NCBI GenBank assembly: GCA_963082875.1
Contig: OY720097.1
Location: forward strand, 17,802,501 to 17,866,500
Source: Corella eumyota
Taxonomy: Eukaryota; Chordata; Ascidiacea; Phlebobranchia; Corellidae
Direction: 5' to 3'
DNA length: 64,000 nucleotides
Shown in pieces: positions 46,525-59,400 of the stretch. Within the stretch, counting starts at the first letter, position 1, and each line of letters starts with the position of its first letter. Under the pieces are notes generated by a model, which did not search any database, was not told where the DNA came from, and saw only the letters and a program-made list of their open reading frames with translations. The position numbers and the translations under genes were made by a program.

Positions 46525-49500
46525 ACGAACAAGAAAATTGCATGAACTATTTTGCTTCAAAACTATAAACTTCTTTAAAAAAAATTGACCACAGAGGGAC
46601 TCGAACCCCAATCTTCTGATTCGAAGTCAGACTCCTTATCCAATAGGCCATGCGGCCACGAATACAATGCTGGCATGAAATATTTTGCTCCAAACTTGGA
46701 AACTTTTTGAGATAAAAAAGACCACGGAGGGACTCGAACCATCAATCTTCTGATTCGAAGTCAGACGCCATATCCATTAGGCCATGCGGCCACGAATAAG
46801 AGAATTACATGAAACATTCCGATTTAAAACTAGAAACTTCTTAGAAAAAATGACCACAGAGGGACTCGAACCCCCAATCTTCTGATTCGAAGTCAGACGC
46901 CATATCCATTAGGCCATGCGGCCGCGAATTAGAGAATTGCATGAAACATTCCGATTTAAAATTAGAAACTTTTGAGAAAAAAATTGTCCACAGAGGGACT
47001 CGAACCCCCAATCTTCTGATTCGAAGTCAGACGCCATATCCATTAGGCCATACGGCCACGATTAAGAGAATTGCATGAACTATTTAGCTTCAAAACTAGA
47101 AACTTCTTAGAAAAAATGACCACAGAGGGACTCGAACCCCCAATCTTCTGATTCGAAGTCAGACGCCATATCCATTAGGCCATGCGGCCGCGAATTAGAG
47201 AATTGCATGAAACATTCCGATTTAAAATTAGAAACTTTTGAGAAAAAAATGACCACAGAGGGACTCGAACCCCCAATTTTCTGATTCGAAGTCAGACGCC
47301 GTATCCATTAGGACATGCGACCACGAATAAGAGAATTACATGAACTATTTAGCTTCAAAACTAGAAACTTCTTAGAAAAAATGACCACAGAGGGACTCGA
47401 ACCCCCAATCTTCTGATTCGAAGTCAGACGCCATATCCATTAGGCCATGCGGCCGCGAATTAGAGAATTGCATGAAACATTCCGATTTAAAACTAGAAAC
47501 TTCTTAGAAAAAATGACCACAGAGGGACTCGAACCCCCAATCTTCTGATTCGAAGTCAGACGCCATATCCATTAGGCCATGCGGCCGCGAATTAGAGAAT
47601 TGCATGAAACATTCCGATTTAAAATTAGAAACTTTTGAGAAAAAAATTGTCTACAGAGGGACTCGAACCCCAATCTTCTGATTCGAAGTCAGACGCCATA
47701 TCCATTAGGCCATGCGGCCACGATTAAGAGAATTGCATGAACTATTTAGCTTCAAAACTAGAAACTTCTTAGAAAAAATGACCACAGAGGGACTCGAACC
47801 CCCAATCTTCTGATTCGAAGTCAGACGCCATATCCATTAGGCCATGCGGCCGCGAATTAGAGAATTGCATGAAACATTCCGATTTAAAATTAGAAACTTT
47901 TAAGAAAAAAATTGACCACAGAGGGACTCGAACCCCCAATTTTCTGATTCGAAGTCAGACGCCGTATCCATTAGGCCATGCGGCCACGAATAAGAGAAAT
48001 GCATAAACTATTTAGCTTCAAAACTAGAAACTTCTTAGAAAAAATGACCACAGAGGGACTCGAACCCCCAACCTTCTGAAACGAAGTCAGACGCCATATT
48101 CATTAGGCCAAGCGGCCACGATTACGAGAATTGCATGAAACATTCCGATTTAAAATTAAAAACTTTTGAGAAAAAAATTGACCACAGAGGGACTCGAAGC
48201 CCCAATCTTCTGATTCGAAGTCAGACGCCATATCCATTAGGCCATGCGGCCACGAATAAGAGAATTACATGAACTATTTAGCTTCAAAACTAGAAACTTC
48301 TTAGAAAAAATTACCATAGAGGGACTCGAACCCCCAATCTTCTGATTCGAAGTCAGACGCCATATCCATTAGGCCATGCGGCCACGAATACGAGAATTAC
48401 ATGAACTATTTAGCTTCAAAACTAGAAACTTCTTAGAAAAAATGACAACAGAGGGACTTGAACCCCCAATCTTCTGATTCGAAGTCAGACGCCATATCCA
48501 TTAGGCCGTGCAACCGCGAATTGGAGAATTGCATGAAACATTCCGATTTAAAATTAGAAACTTTTGAGAAAAAAATTGACCACAGAGGGACTTGAAACCC
48601 CAATCTTCTGATTCGAAGTCAGACGCCATATCCACTAGGCCGTGCGGCCGCGAATTGGAGAATTGCATGAAACATTCCGATTTAAAATTAGAAACTTTTG
48701 AGAAAAAAATTGACCACAGAAGGACTCGAACCCCCAATCTTCTGATTCGAAGTCAGACGCCATATCCATTAGGCCATGCGGCCACGAATAAGAGAATTAC
48801 ATGAAACATTCCGATTTAAAACTAGAAACTTCTTAGAAAAAATGACCACAGAGGGACTCGAACCCCCAATCTTCTGATTCGAAGTCAGACGCCATATCCA
48901 TTAGGCCATGCGGCCGCGAATTAGAGAATTGCATGAAACATTCCGATTTAAAATTAGAAACTTTTGAGAAAAAAATTGTCCACAGAGGGACTCGAACCCC
49001 CAATCTTCTGATTCGAAGTCAGACGCCATATCCATTAGGCCATACGGCCACGATTAAGAGAATTGCATGAACTATTTAGCTTCAAAACTAGAAACTTCTT
49101 AGAAAAAATGACCACAGAGGGACTCGAACCCCCAATCTTCTGATTCGAAGTCAGACGCCATATCCATTAGGCCATGCGGCCGCGAATTAGAGAATTGCAT
49201 GAAACATTCCGATTTAAAATTAGAAACTTTTAAGAAAAAAATGACCACAGAGGGACTCGAACCCCCAATTTTCTGATTCGAAGTCAGACGCCGTATCCAT
49301 TAGGCCATGCGGCCACGAATAAGAGAAATGCATAAACTATTTAGCTTCAAAACTAGAAACTTCTTAGAAAAAATGACCACAGAGGGACTCGAACCTCCAA
49401 TCTTCTGAATCGAAGTCAGACGCCATATTCATTAGGCCAAGCGGCCACGATTACGAGAATTGCATGAAACTTTCCGATTTAAAATTAGAAACTTTTGAGA

Positions 49501-52279
49501 AAAAAATGACCACAGAGGGACTCGAACCCCCAATCTTCTGATTCGAAGTCAGACGCCATATCCATTAGGCCATGCGACCACGAATAAGAGAATTACATGA
49601 ACTATTTAGCTTCAAAACTAGAAACTTCTTAGAAAAAATGACCACAGAGGGACTCGAACCCCCAATCTTCTGATTCGAAGTCAGACGCCATATCCATTAG
49701 GCCATGCGGCCACGAATAAGAGAATTACATGAACTATTTAGCTTCAAAACTAGAAACTTCTTAGAAAAAATGACCACAGAGGGACTTGAACCCCCAATCT
49801 TCTGATTCGAAGTCAGACGCCATATCCATTAGGCCGTGCGGCCGCGAATTGGAGAATTGCATGAAACATTCCGATTTAAAATTAGAAACTTTTGAGAAAA
49901 AAATTGACCACAGAGGGACTCGAACCCCCAATCTTCTGATTCGAAGTCAGACGCCATATCCATTAGGCCATGCGGCCACGAATAAGAGAATTACATGAAC
50001 TATTTAGCTTCAAAACTAGAAACTTCTTAGAAAAAATGACAACAGAGGGACTTGAACCCCTAACCTTCTGATTCGAAGTCAGACGCCTTATCCATTAGGC
50101 CATGCGGCCACGAACAAGAAAATTGCATGAACTATTTTGCGTCAAAACTATAAACTTCTTTAAAAAAATGACCACAGAGGGACTCGAACCCCCAATTTCT
50201 GATTCGAAGTCAGACGCCTTATCCATTAGGCCATGCGGCCACGATTACAATGCTGGCATGAAATATTTTGCTCCAAACTTGGAAACTTTTTGAGATAAAA
50301 ATGACCACGGGAGGACTCGAACCATCAATCTTCTGATTCGAAGTCATACGCCATATTCATTAGGCCATGCGGCCACGACTAAGAGAATTACATGAACTAT
50401 TTAGCTTCAAAACTAGAAACTTCTTAGAAAAAATGACCACAGAGGGACCCGAACCCTCAAAGTTCTGAATCGAAGTCAGACGCCATATCCATTAGGCCAT
50501 GCGGCCACGATTACAATGCTGGCATGAAATATTTTGTTCCAAATTTGGAAACTTTTTGAGATAAATATGACCACGGAGGGACTTGAACCATCAATCTTCT
50601 GATTCGAAGTCAGACGCCATATCCATTAGGCCATGCGGCCACGATTAAGAGAATTACATGAACTATTTAGCTTCAAAACTAGAAACTTCTTAAAAAAAAT
50701 GACCACAGAGGGACTCGAACCCCCAATCTTCTGATTCGAAGTCAGACGCCATATCCATTAGGCCATGCGGCCACGAATAAGAGAATTACATGAACTATTT
50801 AGCTTCAAAACTAGAAACTTCTTAGAAAAAATGACAACAGAGGGACTTGAACCCCCAAACTTCTGATTCGAAGTCAGACGCCATATCCATTAGGCCGTGC
50901 GGCCGCGAATTGGAGAATTGCATGAAACATTCCGATTTAAAATTAGAAACTTTTGAGAAAAAAATTGACCACAGAGGGACTCGAACCCCCAATCTTCTGA
51001 TTCGAAGTCAGACGCCATATCCAATAGGCCATGCGGCCACGAATAAGAGAATTGCATGAACTATTTAGCTTCAAAACTAGAAACTTCTTAGAAAAAATGA
51101 CCACAGAGGGACTCGAATCCCCAATCTTCTGATTCGAAGTCAGACGCCATATCCATTAGTCCATGCGGCCGCGAATTAGAGAATTGCATGAAACATTCCG
51201 ATTTAAAATTAGAAACTTTTAAGAAAAAGATGACAACAGAGGGACTCGAACCCCCAATCTTCTGATTCGAAGTCAGACGCCGTATCCATTAGGCCATGCG
51301 GCCACGAATAAGAGAAATGCATAAACTATTTAGCTTCAAAACTAGAAACTTCTTAGAAAAAATGACCACAGAGGGACTCGAACCTCCAATCTTCTGAATC
51401 GAAGTCAGACGCCATATTCATTAGGCCAAGCGGCCACGATTACGAGAATTGCATGAAACTTTCCGATTTAAAATTAGATACTTTTGAGAAAAAAATGACC
51501 ACAGAGGGACTCGAACCCCCAATCTTCTGATTCGAAGTCAGACGCCATATCCATTAGGCCATGCGACCACGAATAAGAGAATTGCATGAACTATTTACCT
51601 TCAAAACTAGAAACTTCTTTAAAAAAATGATCACAGAGGGACTCGAACCCCCAATCTTCTGATTCGAAGTCAGACGCCATATCCATTAGGCCATGCGGCC
51701 ACGAATAAGAGAATTACATGAACTATTTAGGTTCAAAACTAGAAACTTCTTAGAAAAAATGACCACAGAGGGACTCGAACCCCCAATCTTCTGATTCGAA
51801 GTCAGACGCCATATCCATTAGGCCATGCGGCCAGGAATAAGAGAATTACATGAACTATTTAGCTTCAAAACTAGAAACTTCTTAGAAAAAATGACAACAG
51901 AGGGACTTGAACCCCCAATCTTCTGATTCGAAGTCAGACGCCATATCCATTAGGCCGTGCGGCAGCGAATTGGAGAATTGCATGAAACATTCCGATTTAA
52001 AATTAGAAACTTTTGAGAAAAAAATTGACCACAGAGGGACTCGAACCCCTAATCTTCTGATTCGAAGTCAGACGCCATATCCATTAGGCCATGCGGCCAC
52101 GAATAAGAGAATTACATGAACTATTTAGCTTCAAAACTAGAAACTTCTTAGAAAAAATGACAGCAGAGGGACTTGAACCCCTAATCTTCTGATTCGAAGT
52201 CAGACGCCATATCCATTAGGATTAAGAGATTAGCATAAAACATTTCGACTCACAATTAGACTTTTTTTTAGAAAAAAAA

Positions 52280-52352
52280 TGACCACAGAGGGACTCGAAC
52301 CCCCAATCTTCTGATTCGAAGTCAGACGCCTTATCCATTAGGCCATGCGGCC
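52280..52352 (-). tRNA. tRNA-Arg(UCG), A22 class
   Basis: A complete cloverleaf with the canonical U13-A22 pair, intact internal boxes and a T-run terminator (T8). Confidence 0.87.
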
Positions 52353-52411
52353 ACGATTACGAGAATTACATGAACTATTTAGCTTCAAAACTAGAAACTT
52401 CTTAGAAAAAA

Positions 52412-52484
52412 TGACCACAGAGGGACTCGAACCCCCAATCTTCTGATTCGAAGTCAGACGCCTTATCCATTAGGCCATGCGGCC
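52412..52484 (-). tRNA. tRNA-Arg(UCG), A22 class
   Basis: A complete cloverleaf with U13-A22, A box, B box and T6 terminator. Confidence 0.87.
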
Positions 52485-52809
52485 ACGACTAAGAGAATTA
52501 CATGAACTATTTAGGTTCAAAACTAGAAACTTCTTAGAAAAAATGACCACAGAGGGACCCGAACCCCCAAAGTTCTGAATCGAAGTCAGACGCCATATCC
52601 ATTAGGCCATGCGGCCACGATTACAATGCTGGCATGAAATATTTTGTTCCAAATTTGGAAACTTTTTGAGATAAATATGACCACGGAGGGACTTGAACCA
52701 TCAATCTTCTGATTCGAAGTCAGACGCCATATTCATTAGGCCATGCGGCCACGATTAAGAGAATTACATGAACTATTTAGCTTCAAAACTAGAAACTTCT
52801 TAGAAAAAA

Positions 52810-52882
52810 TGACCACAGAGGGACTCGAACCCCCAATCTTCTGATTCGAAGTCAGACGCCTTATCCATTAGGCCATGCGGCC
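52810..52882 (-). tRNA. tRNA-Arg(UCG), A22 class
   Basis: A complete cloverleaf with U13-A22, intact boxes and T6 terminator. Confidence 0.87.
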
Positions 52883-52941
52883 ACGATTAAGAGAATTACA
52901 TGAACTATTTAGCTTCAAAACTAGAAATTTCTTAGAAAAAA

Positions 52942-53014
52942 TGACCACAGAGGGACTCGAACCCCCAATCTTCTGATTCGAAGTCAGACGCCTTATCCAT
53001 TAGGCCATGCGGCC
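52942..53014 (-). tRNA. tRNA-Arg(UCG), A22 class
   Basis: A complete cloverleaf with U13-A22, intact boxes and T6 terminator. The next spacer carries GAAATTTCTT instead of GAAACTTCTT. Confidence 0.87.
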
Positions 53015-54106
53015 ACGATTAAGAGAATTACATGAACTATTTAGCTTCAAAACTAGAAACTTCTTAGAAAAAATGACCACAGAGGGACCCGAACCCCCAA
53101 AGTTCTGAATCGAAGTCAGACGCCATATCCATTAGGCCATGCGGCCACGATTACAATGCTGGCATGAAATATTTTGCTCCAAATTTGGAAACTTTTTGAG
53201 ATAAATATGACCACGGAGGGACTTTAACCATCAATCTTCTGATTCGAAGTCAGACGCCATATCCATTAGGCCATGCGGCCACGATTAAGAGAATTACATA
53301 AACTATTTAGCTTCAAAACTAGAAACTTCTGGGACTCGAACCCCCAATCTTCTGATTCGAAGTCAGACGCCTTATCCATTAGGCCATGCGGCCACGATTA
53401 AGAGAATTACATGAACTATTTAGCTTCAAAACTAGAAACTTCTTAGAAAAAATGACCACAGAGGGACCCGAACCCCCAAAGTTCTGAATCGAAGTCAGAC
53501 GCCATATCCATTAGGCCATGCGGCCACGATTACAATGCTGGCATGAAATATTTTGCTCCAAATTTGGAAACTTTTTGAGATAAATATGACCACGGAATGA
53601 CTTGAACCATCAATCTTCTGATTCGAAGTCAGACGCCATATCCATTAGGCCATGCGGCCACGATTAAGAGAATTACATGAACTATTTAGCTTCAAAACTA
53701 GAAACTTCTTAGAAAAAATGACCACAGAGGGACTCGATCCCCCAATCTTCTGATTCGAAGTCAGACGCCATATCCATTAGGCCGTGCGGCCGCGAATTGG
53801 AGAATTGCATGAAACATTCCGATTTAAAATTAGAAATTTTTGAGAAAAAAATTGACCACAGAGGGACTCGAACCCCCAATCTTCTGATTCGAAGTCAGAC
53901 GCCATATCCATTAGGCGATGCGGCCACGAATAAGAGAATTACATGAACTATTTAGCTTCAAAACTAGAAACTTCTTAGAAAAAATGACAGCAGAGGGACT
54001 TGAACCCCTAATCTTCTGATTCGAAGTCAGACGCCATATCCATTAGGATTAAGAGATTAGCATAAAACATTTCGACTCATAATTAGACTTTTTTTTAGAA
54101 AAAAAA

Positions 54107-54179
54107 TGACCACAGAGGGACTCGAACCCCCAATCTTCTGATTCGAAGTCAGACGCCTTATCCATTAGGCCATGCGGCC
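54107..54179 (-). tRNA. tRNA-Arg(UCG), A22 class
   Basis: A complete cloverleaf with U13-A22. It is the counterpart, one higher-order repeat away, of the gene at 52280-52352. Confidence 0.87.
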
Positions 54180-54238
54180 ACGATTACGAGAATTACATGA
54201 ACTATTTAGCTTCAAAACTAGAAACTTCTTAGAAAAAA

Positions 54239-54311
54239 TGACCACAGAGGGACTCGAACCCCCAATCTTCTGATTCGAAGTCAGACGCCTTATCCATTAG
54301 GCCATGCGGCC
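54239..54311 (-). tRNA. tRNA-Arg(UCG), A22 class
   Basis: A complete cloverleaf with U13-A22, T6 terminator. It is the higher-order counterpart of 52412-52484. Confidence 0.87.
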
Positions 54312-54636
54312 ACGACTAAGAGAATTACATGAACTATTTAGCTTCAAAACTAGAAACTTCTTAGAAAAAATGACCACAGAGGGACCCGAACCCTCAAAGT
54401 TCTGAATCGAAGTCAGACGCCATATCCATTAGGCCATGCGGCCACGATTACAATGCTGGCATGAAATATTTTGTTCCAAATTTGGAAACTTTTTGAGATA
54501 AATATGACCACGGAGGGACTTGAACCATCAATCTTCTGATTCGAAGTCAGACGCCATATCCATTAGGCCATGCGGCCACGATTAAGAGAATTACATGAAC
54601 TATTTAGCTTCAAAACTAGAAACTTCTTAAAAAAAA

Positions 54637-54709
54637 TGACCACAGAGGGACTCGAACCCCCAATCTTCTGATTCGAAGTCAGACGCCTTATCCATTAGGC
54701 CATGCGGCC
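54637..54709 (-). tRNA. tRNA-Arg(UCG), A22 class
   Basis: A complete cloverleaf with U13-A22 and a strong terminator (T6 followed by further T). Confidence 0.87.
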
Positions 54710-55049
54710 ACGATTAAGAGAATTACATGAACTATTTAGCTTCAAAACTAGAAATTTCTTAGAAAAAATGACCACAGAGGGACTCGAACCCCCAATCTTC
54801 TGAATCGAAGTCAGACGCCTTATCCATTAGGCCATGCGGCCACGATTAAGAGAATTACATGAACTATTTAGCTTCAAAACTAGAAACTTCTTAGAAAAAA
54901 TGACCACAGAGGGACCCGAACCCCCAAAGTTCTGAATCGAAGTCAGACGCCATATTCATTAGGCCATGCGGCCACGATTACAATGCTGGCATGAAATATT
55001 TTGCTCCAAATTTGGAAACTTTTTGAGATAAATATGACCACGGAGGGAC

Positions 55050-55894
55050 TGTTATAGACAATAACCTATTTTTCATACTTAAGTTTTGTGTTTATTTTGT
55101 GTATTGCGAGGCACGGCGTCGCTACATCCTGCGCAGTGCGGCGCTGTGACTTTTAATTTCTAAGCGGCTTTACGCCTGATTATTTCTTTATTACTTGTCA
55201 GTGGTTCTAGACCGCGACTGGACATACGGTTTTAAGCGTGAAATCCTTAGGATTTTCACTTGGGAAATTTTTGTTCTTTGTTTAAATCGCTTCTTTTCCT
55301 TTTTTCCTTGTTTTATTTTTGTCTTTAAATTGGCTTGTTTTATGATTAATACTTTTATATTGTAGTTATGTCTAACCGCGAAGCTTTAACGCTTTATGTG
55401 ATACCAGTAGCTTATGTTAGTGTTATGTGTAGTCGCTCACTGTATGTATTTAGTTGCGCAATTTACAAGTAGTTTATGTTAGCTTATCATAATTTGCATA
55501 GTTTATTTTACTATTTAGTTTTTTATACTAACATCTATTTTCTATTTGAATAAGGTTATAGATACACTCTTTAAAAATCGTTATTAAACGTGATCAATCG
55601 TAATTAAACGTTATCTAATTGTTATTTGTCGTGAACCTCAACGTAACTTGAATCGTGATTAGAAGATTAGCATAATAAAGTAGCTTGTGATCTGTTCTAT
55701 ATTCTTTTCTTGTGCCAAAGATTCAGCATCCATTAGATATTCTCGTTAACGCATTTTAAGTCTATCTTGCTTTTACCTCTAAAAGTAGCCTTATTCAATT
55801 GGCAATCACTAAGGACTGCATACGTAGAGTTGAGTTAGGCTTAGTCAATAATTGTTACTAAACGGTTAAGCAAGTTTAACTCTTATACTCTACA
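55050..55894 (+). repeat. Left LTR of the BEL/Pao element
   Basis: 845 bp, TG...CA ends, with the same length and by eye the same sequence as the right LTR. A polyadenylation-type AATAAAG occurs near its end (about 55676). Confidence 0.93.
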
Positions 55895-56428
55895 TTCATT
55901 TTTAAAGAGTGTGCTTATTGGTATAAGCACATATATTTCTTGGGGTGTCTGCCTTTTGTTGTTGGCAGCATCTTTTTCGGATTCTCGAGGTTTCTGTCTA
56001 TTGTTGAAGCAGAACCTGAATCATTTTTAAAGAGTGTGCTTATTGGTATAAGCACATCTTTTCCACGGGGATTTTGTTATTGTCTTAACAGCCCCCACAT
56101 TCATTTTTTAAGTGTGGCTTATTGATATAAGCACATTTTCTTGGGGTTACTGTATATTGTTGAAACAGAACCTACATTTCTTAAGGTGCCTGCTCATTGT
56201 TGTTAGCCGCACCTATTTTTCTTTTCTTCAGTATATACTTATAGGTACAAGTATATATTTTTTCTGAAAACTATTGCTTATAGTTAGAAGCGTAGTTTGT
56301 GCTGTTGCCTGTTTATTGCGATCAGTTCTAATCTTACTTGGATTATTACTTGCCTAGAAGAATAATCTACTTTCTTGGGTTACTAAAACCTACTTTCACT
56401 TCTCTTATTACTTTGTTTTCTTAAAACT
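55895..56428 (+). repeat. Leader of the element with repeated hairpins
   Basis: GTGCTTATTGGTATAAGCAC, a perfect 8-bp stem with a 4-nt loop, occurs near 55914 and 56037, with diverged versions near 56117 and 56234. The hairpins are spaced about 80-125 bp apart and alternate with TTCTTGGGGT-type segments. Confidence 0.7.
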
Positions 56429-59400
56429 ATGTCCTACGAGCAATCTTCCTCCAAACAGTTGCCCTTTGATATGGCTTCTGTAAGATCCACATCAACCACG
56501 GCTAGCACAAGGGCTAGACGTGCTGCTGACTTAAGAATGGTTGACTTTGAGAAGAAAAGAAAACAAACCGAATTACAACAAATAATTCGGAGACAAGAAT
56601 TGGAAGAGCAACTTCGCCTCAATGAAGAAGAAGCCGAAGTCAAAAAGCTTTACATAAAGGCTGATCAAATGAGTCAATCTGGTGAAAGTGAAATCGGGGA
56701 CGATTTAATTTCTTTCCAGGAACCGGTTCTTTCACAGCAATCTCCATTAAATCTAGTAAAACAACCTTTTTCTACCCAAACTGATATGCCCAAAGAACTT
56801 CGGAAAGACACTGACGAAAATCAATTTACCAACAGCTCAAACATGGAACCGATTCTTGGTTTTATTCAAAGTATGGCGACAAGCATACGCCAGGGCTTTT
56901 CTTTACCAAAAAAGGTAATCAACAAATTTGATGGCTCCCCTTTAAAGTTACATGACTTTCTCCGTGAGTTCAACACCCATATTGGTAATGAAGCTCTTGA
57001 TACTGCATCTAAGTTGAGCTATCTTATTGATTTTTGTGTTGGCGAAGCTCGAATTGCCATAGAACCGTGCGGGCGTATGGAGCCCGAACAAGGCTTTCGT
57101 TTGGCTAACGACATACTCCACCGACGATTTGGCGTAGAACATAAAGTGACTGCTGCTCACATCAGGAAATTGACCGATGGACCTTCGATTAAAGCCAATG
57201 ACCTGCCGGCGCTAGAAGGTCTTTTAGCGCAGGCAACCAGCAGCCTAATAACCCTTACTGAATGGAACAGCAGATCAAGCCTAGACAACGTCGACACGAT
57301 TAAGAAAGTCGTTAACAGGTTTCCTGCTTATATGGCTCAAGAATTTGCTAGAAGGGCTAATAAAACATTCATGAGACTGAACGAACCAATAACCTTTGAT
57401 CTGCTAATTGACTATCTTGAAGAAGTCACTTCATTGTATCGCTCTGATCTTGGCGAAAGCGTGTTTAGAAAAATGCCAGAAAAGCAGAGACCGAGCACTT
57501 CAAAGACGAAAGGTTCCACCTTCTCGACGTTTGCAGCTGTTAACAATCGACAACGCGAACCCATAAGAAGTTGCGTTGTATGCAATGGCATCCACCCGCT
57601 GTGGCGCTGTACTCTATTCCGAACTAAAGATGTTGAAAGCAGAAGGGAAATTGCCAAGAAGAACAAAGTTTGCTTCAGGTGCCTACAGACTGACCACATG
57701 GCGAAAGTCTGTAAATCAAACTTTATTTGTAGAAAACCGGGTTGTGGAAAATCTCACAACACCCTGCTGCATGTTGGCCAATCCGCAAGCACCACCGATA
57801 CCGCCACGTCAACCGATGCTAGTGTGTCCGCTTGTGTGGCTACGATGTCTACGTCGATGAAAGTTCGTCTTCAAGTCGTTCCCGTTAAGGTTTGGGGTAA
57901 AGAACTTGTGCCCTGCTACACTTATGCATTTATAGATGGGGGTTCCGACATTTCTTTGTGCGCGCGAAGTCTGGCTGATCAACTACACCTTGACGGAGAA
58001 GATTCCAACCTTGACGTGGCCACTCTTAATGGCACCCGTAATGTTAAAGGTTCTCTTGTGTCTTTGTCAGTTCAGGGGATTCTTGAACCACATTCTATTT
58101 CTGTAGACAACGCAGTTGTTGTTGATTCTTTGCCTGATCTTACAAGGAATATACCAACATCCAAAGATGTAAAAAATTATTCTCATCTGCGAAACTTGCA
58201 ATTTCCTGCAATGGACAGTAATAAAGTAGAGTTGTTGATTGGGGCTGACATTCTTCAAGCTCACATTTGTTCCGGTCGTAGACACGGAAAAAGGGGTCAG
58301 CCGAGCGCGATACGAACGGGGCTCGGCTGGGCATTATTCGGTCCGGAAGATGGTACCTCCGAGGTCATGACACGACAGGTCAATCTTTTGCAAACCGAGT
58401 CTAATCGTCTTCTTCATTTGCAATTAGAAAGAACTTACAATCACGATTTTAATGACAAGGAATCCAACTCAACTTCTCTTTCCATTGAAGATAAACGAGC
58501 TCTTCAGATAATGAAGAAAACAACTAAACTTTCTAACGGCCATTATCAGATGGATCTCCCATGGAAGTCCTCCACTATTAATCTTCCGTTTAATCGTTTT
58601 ATGGCTGAAAAACGACTTCACACTTTAAAGAGAAAATTTCTCCAAGACCCAAAGCTATTTAAATGTTATAGCAATCAAATGAACGACTATATTGAAAACG
58701 GCTATGCAACTAAAGTTCCAGTTTCGAATTTGACACCTTCCAACAAAACGTGGTACATCCCCCACCATAGTACAGGCGGGAAATTTCGAATTGTCTTTGA
58801 CTGTGCAGCAAAATTTAAAGGCACATGTTTAAATGACCATTTGCTTCAAGGCCCAGACCATGCCAATTCCCTTGTGGGAGTACTCCTACGTTTTCGTGAA
58901 GATCGAGTGGCTTTCGTTTCCGATGTAAAGGCCATGTTTCACCAAGTAAAGGTATCGCCACATGACCGTGATTCGCTACGTTTCCTTTGGTGGCCTAATA
59001 ACAACCTTAGTTTACCTCCGCAAGATTATCAAATGACCGTTCACCTGTTTGGAGCAACTTCTTCTCCAAGCTGTGCCGGTTATGCTCTTCGTCGTTGTGC
59101 GAATGACATCATTCACAAAGCTTCAAAAGATGCTGTAACCACTATTAAAACCAATTTCTACGTAGATGATTGCCTTAAATCCGTTCCCTCAGCAGAGAAA
59201 GCGATTTCATTAATTAAAGAAGTATCCAACTTGTTGAAAACTGGAGGTTTTCATTTAACAAAGTTTGTAAGCAATTCTAAAGAGGTTCTCTCTTCTATCC
59301 CCGATTGTGACCGTTCAACATCAACTCTTGATCTCGATTTTGATGTCTTACCTATTGAGAAGACCTTGGGCTTATGCTGGGACATGAATGAAGACAACTT

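Noticed and set aside
42470-52119. Open frames of 70-78 codons within the array, with recurring peptides such as RPHGLMDMASDFESEDWGFE
   Set aside because: They are translations of tRNA genes and spacers, on both strands. The repeat is explained by RNA genes, and no start context or codon signal supports protein.
42081-55049. CRISPR-like array
   Set aside because: Regular repeats with spacers, but each repeat is a tRNA gene with A and B boxes, spacers are themselves repetitive, and the surrounding genes are eukaryotic.
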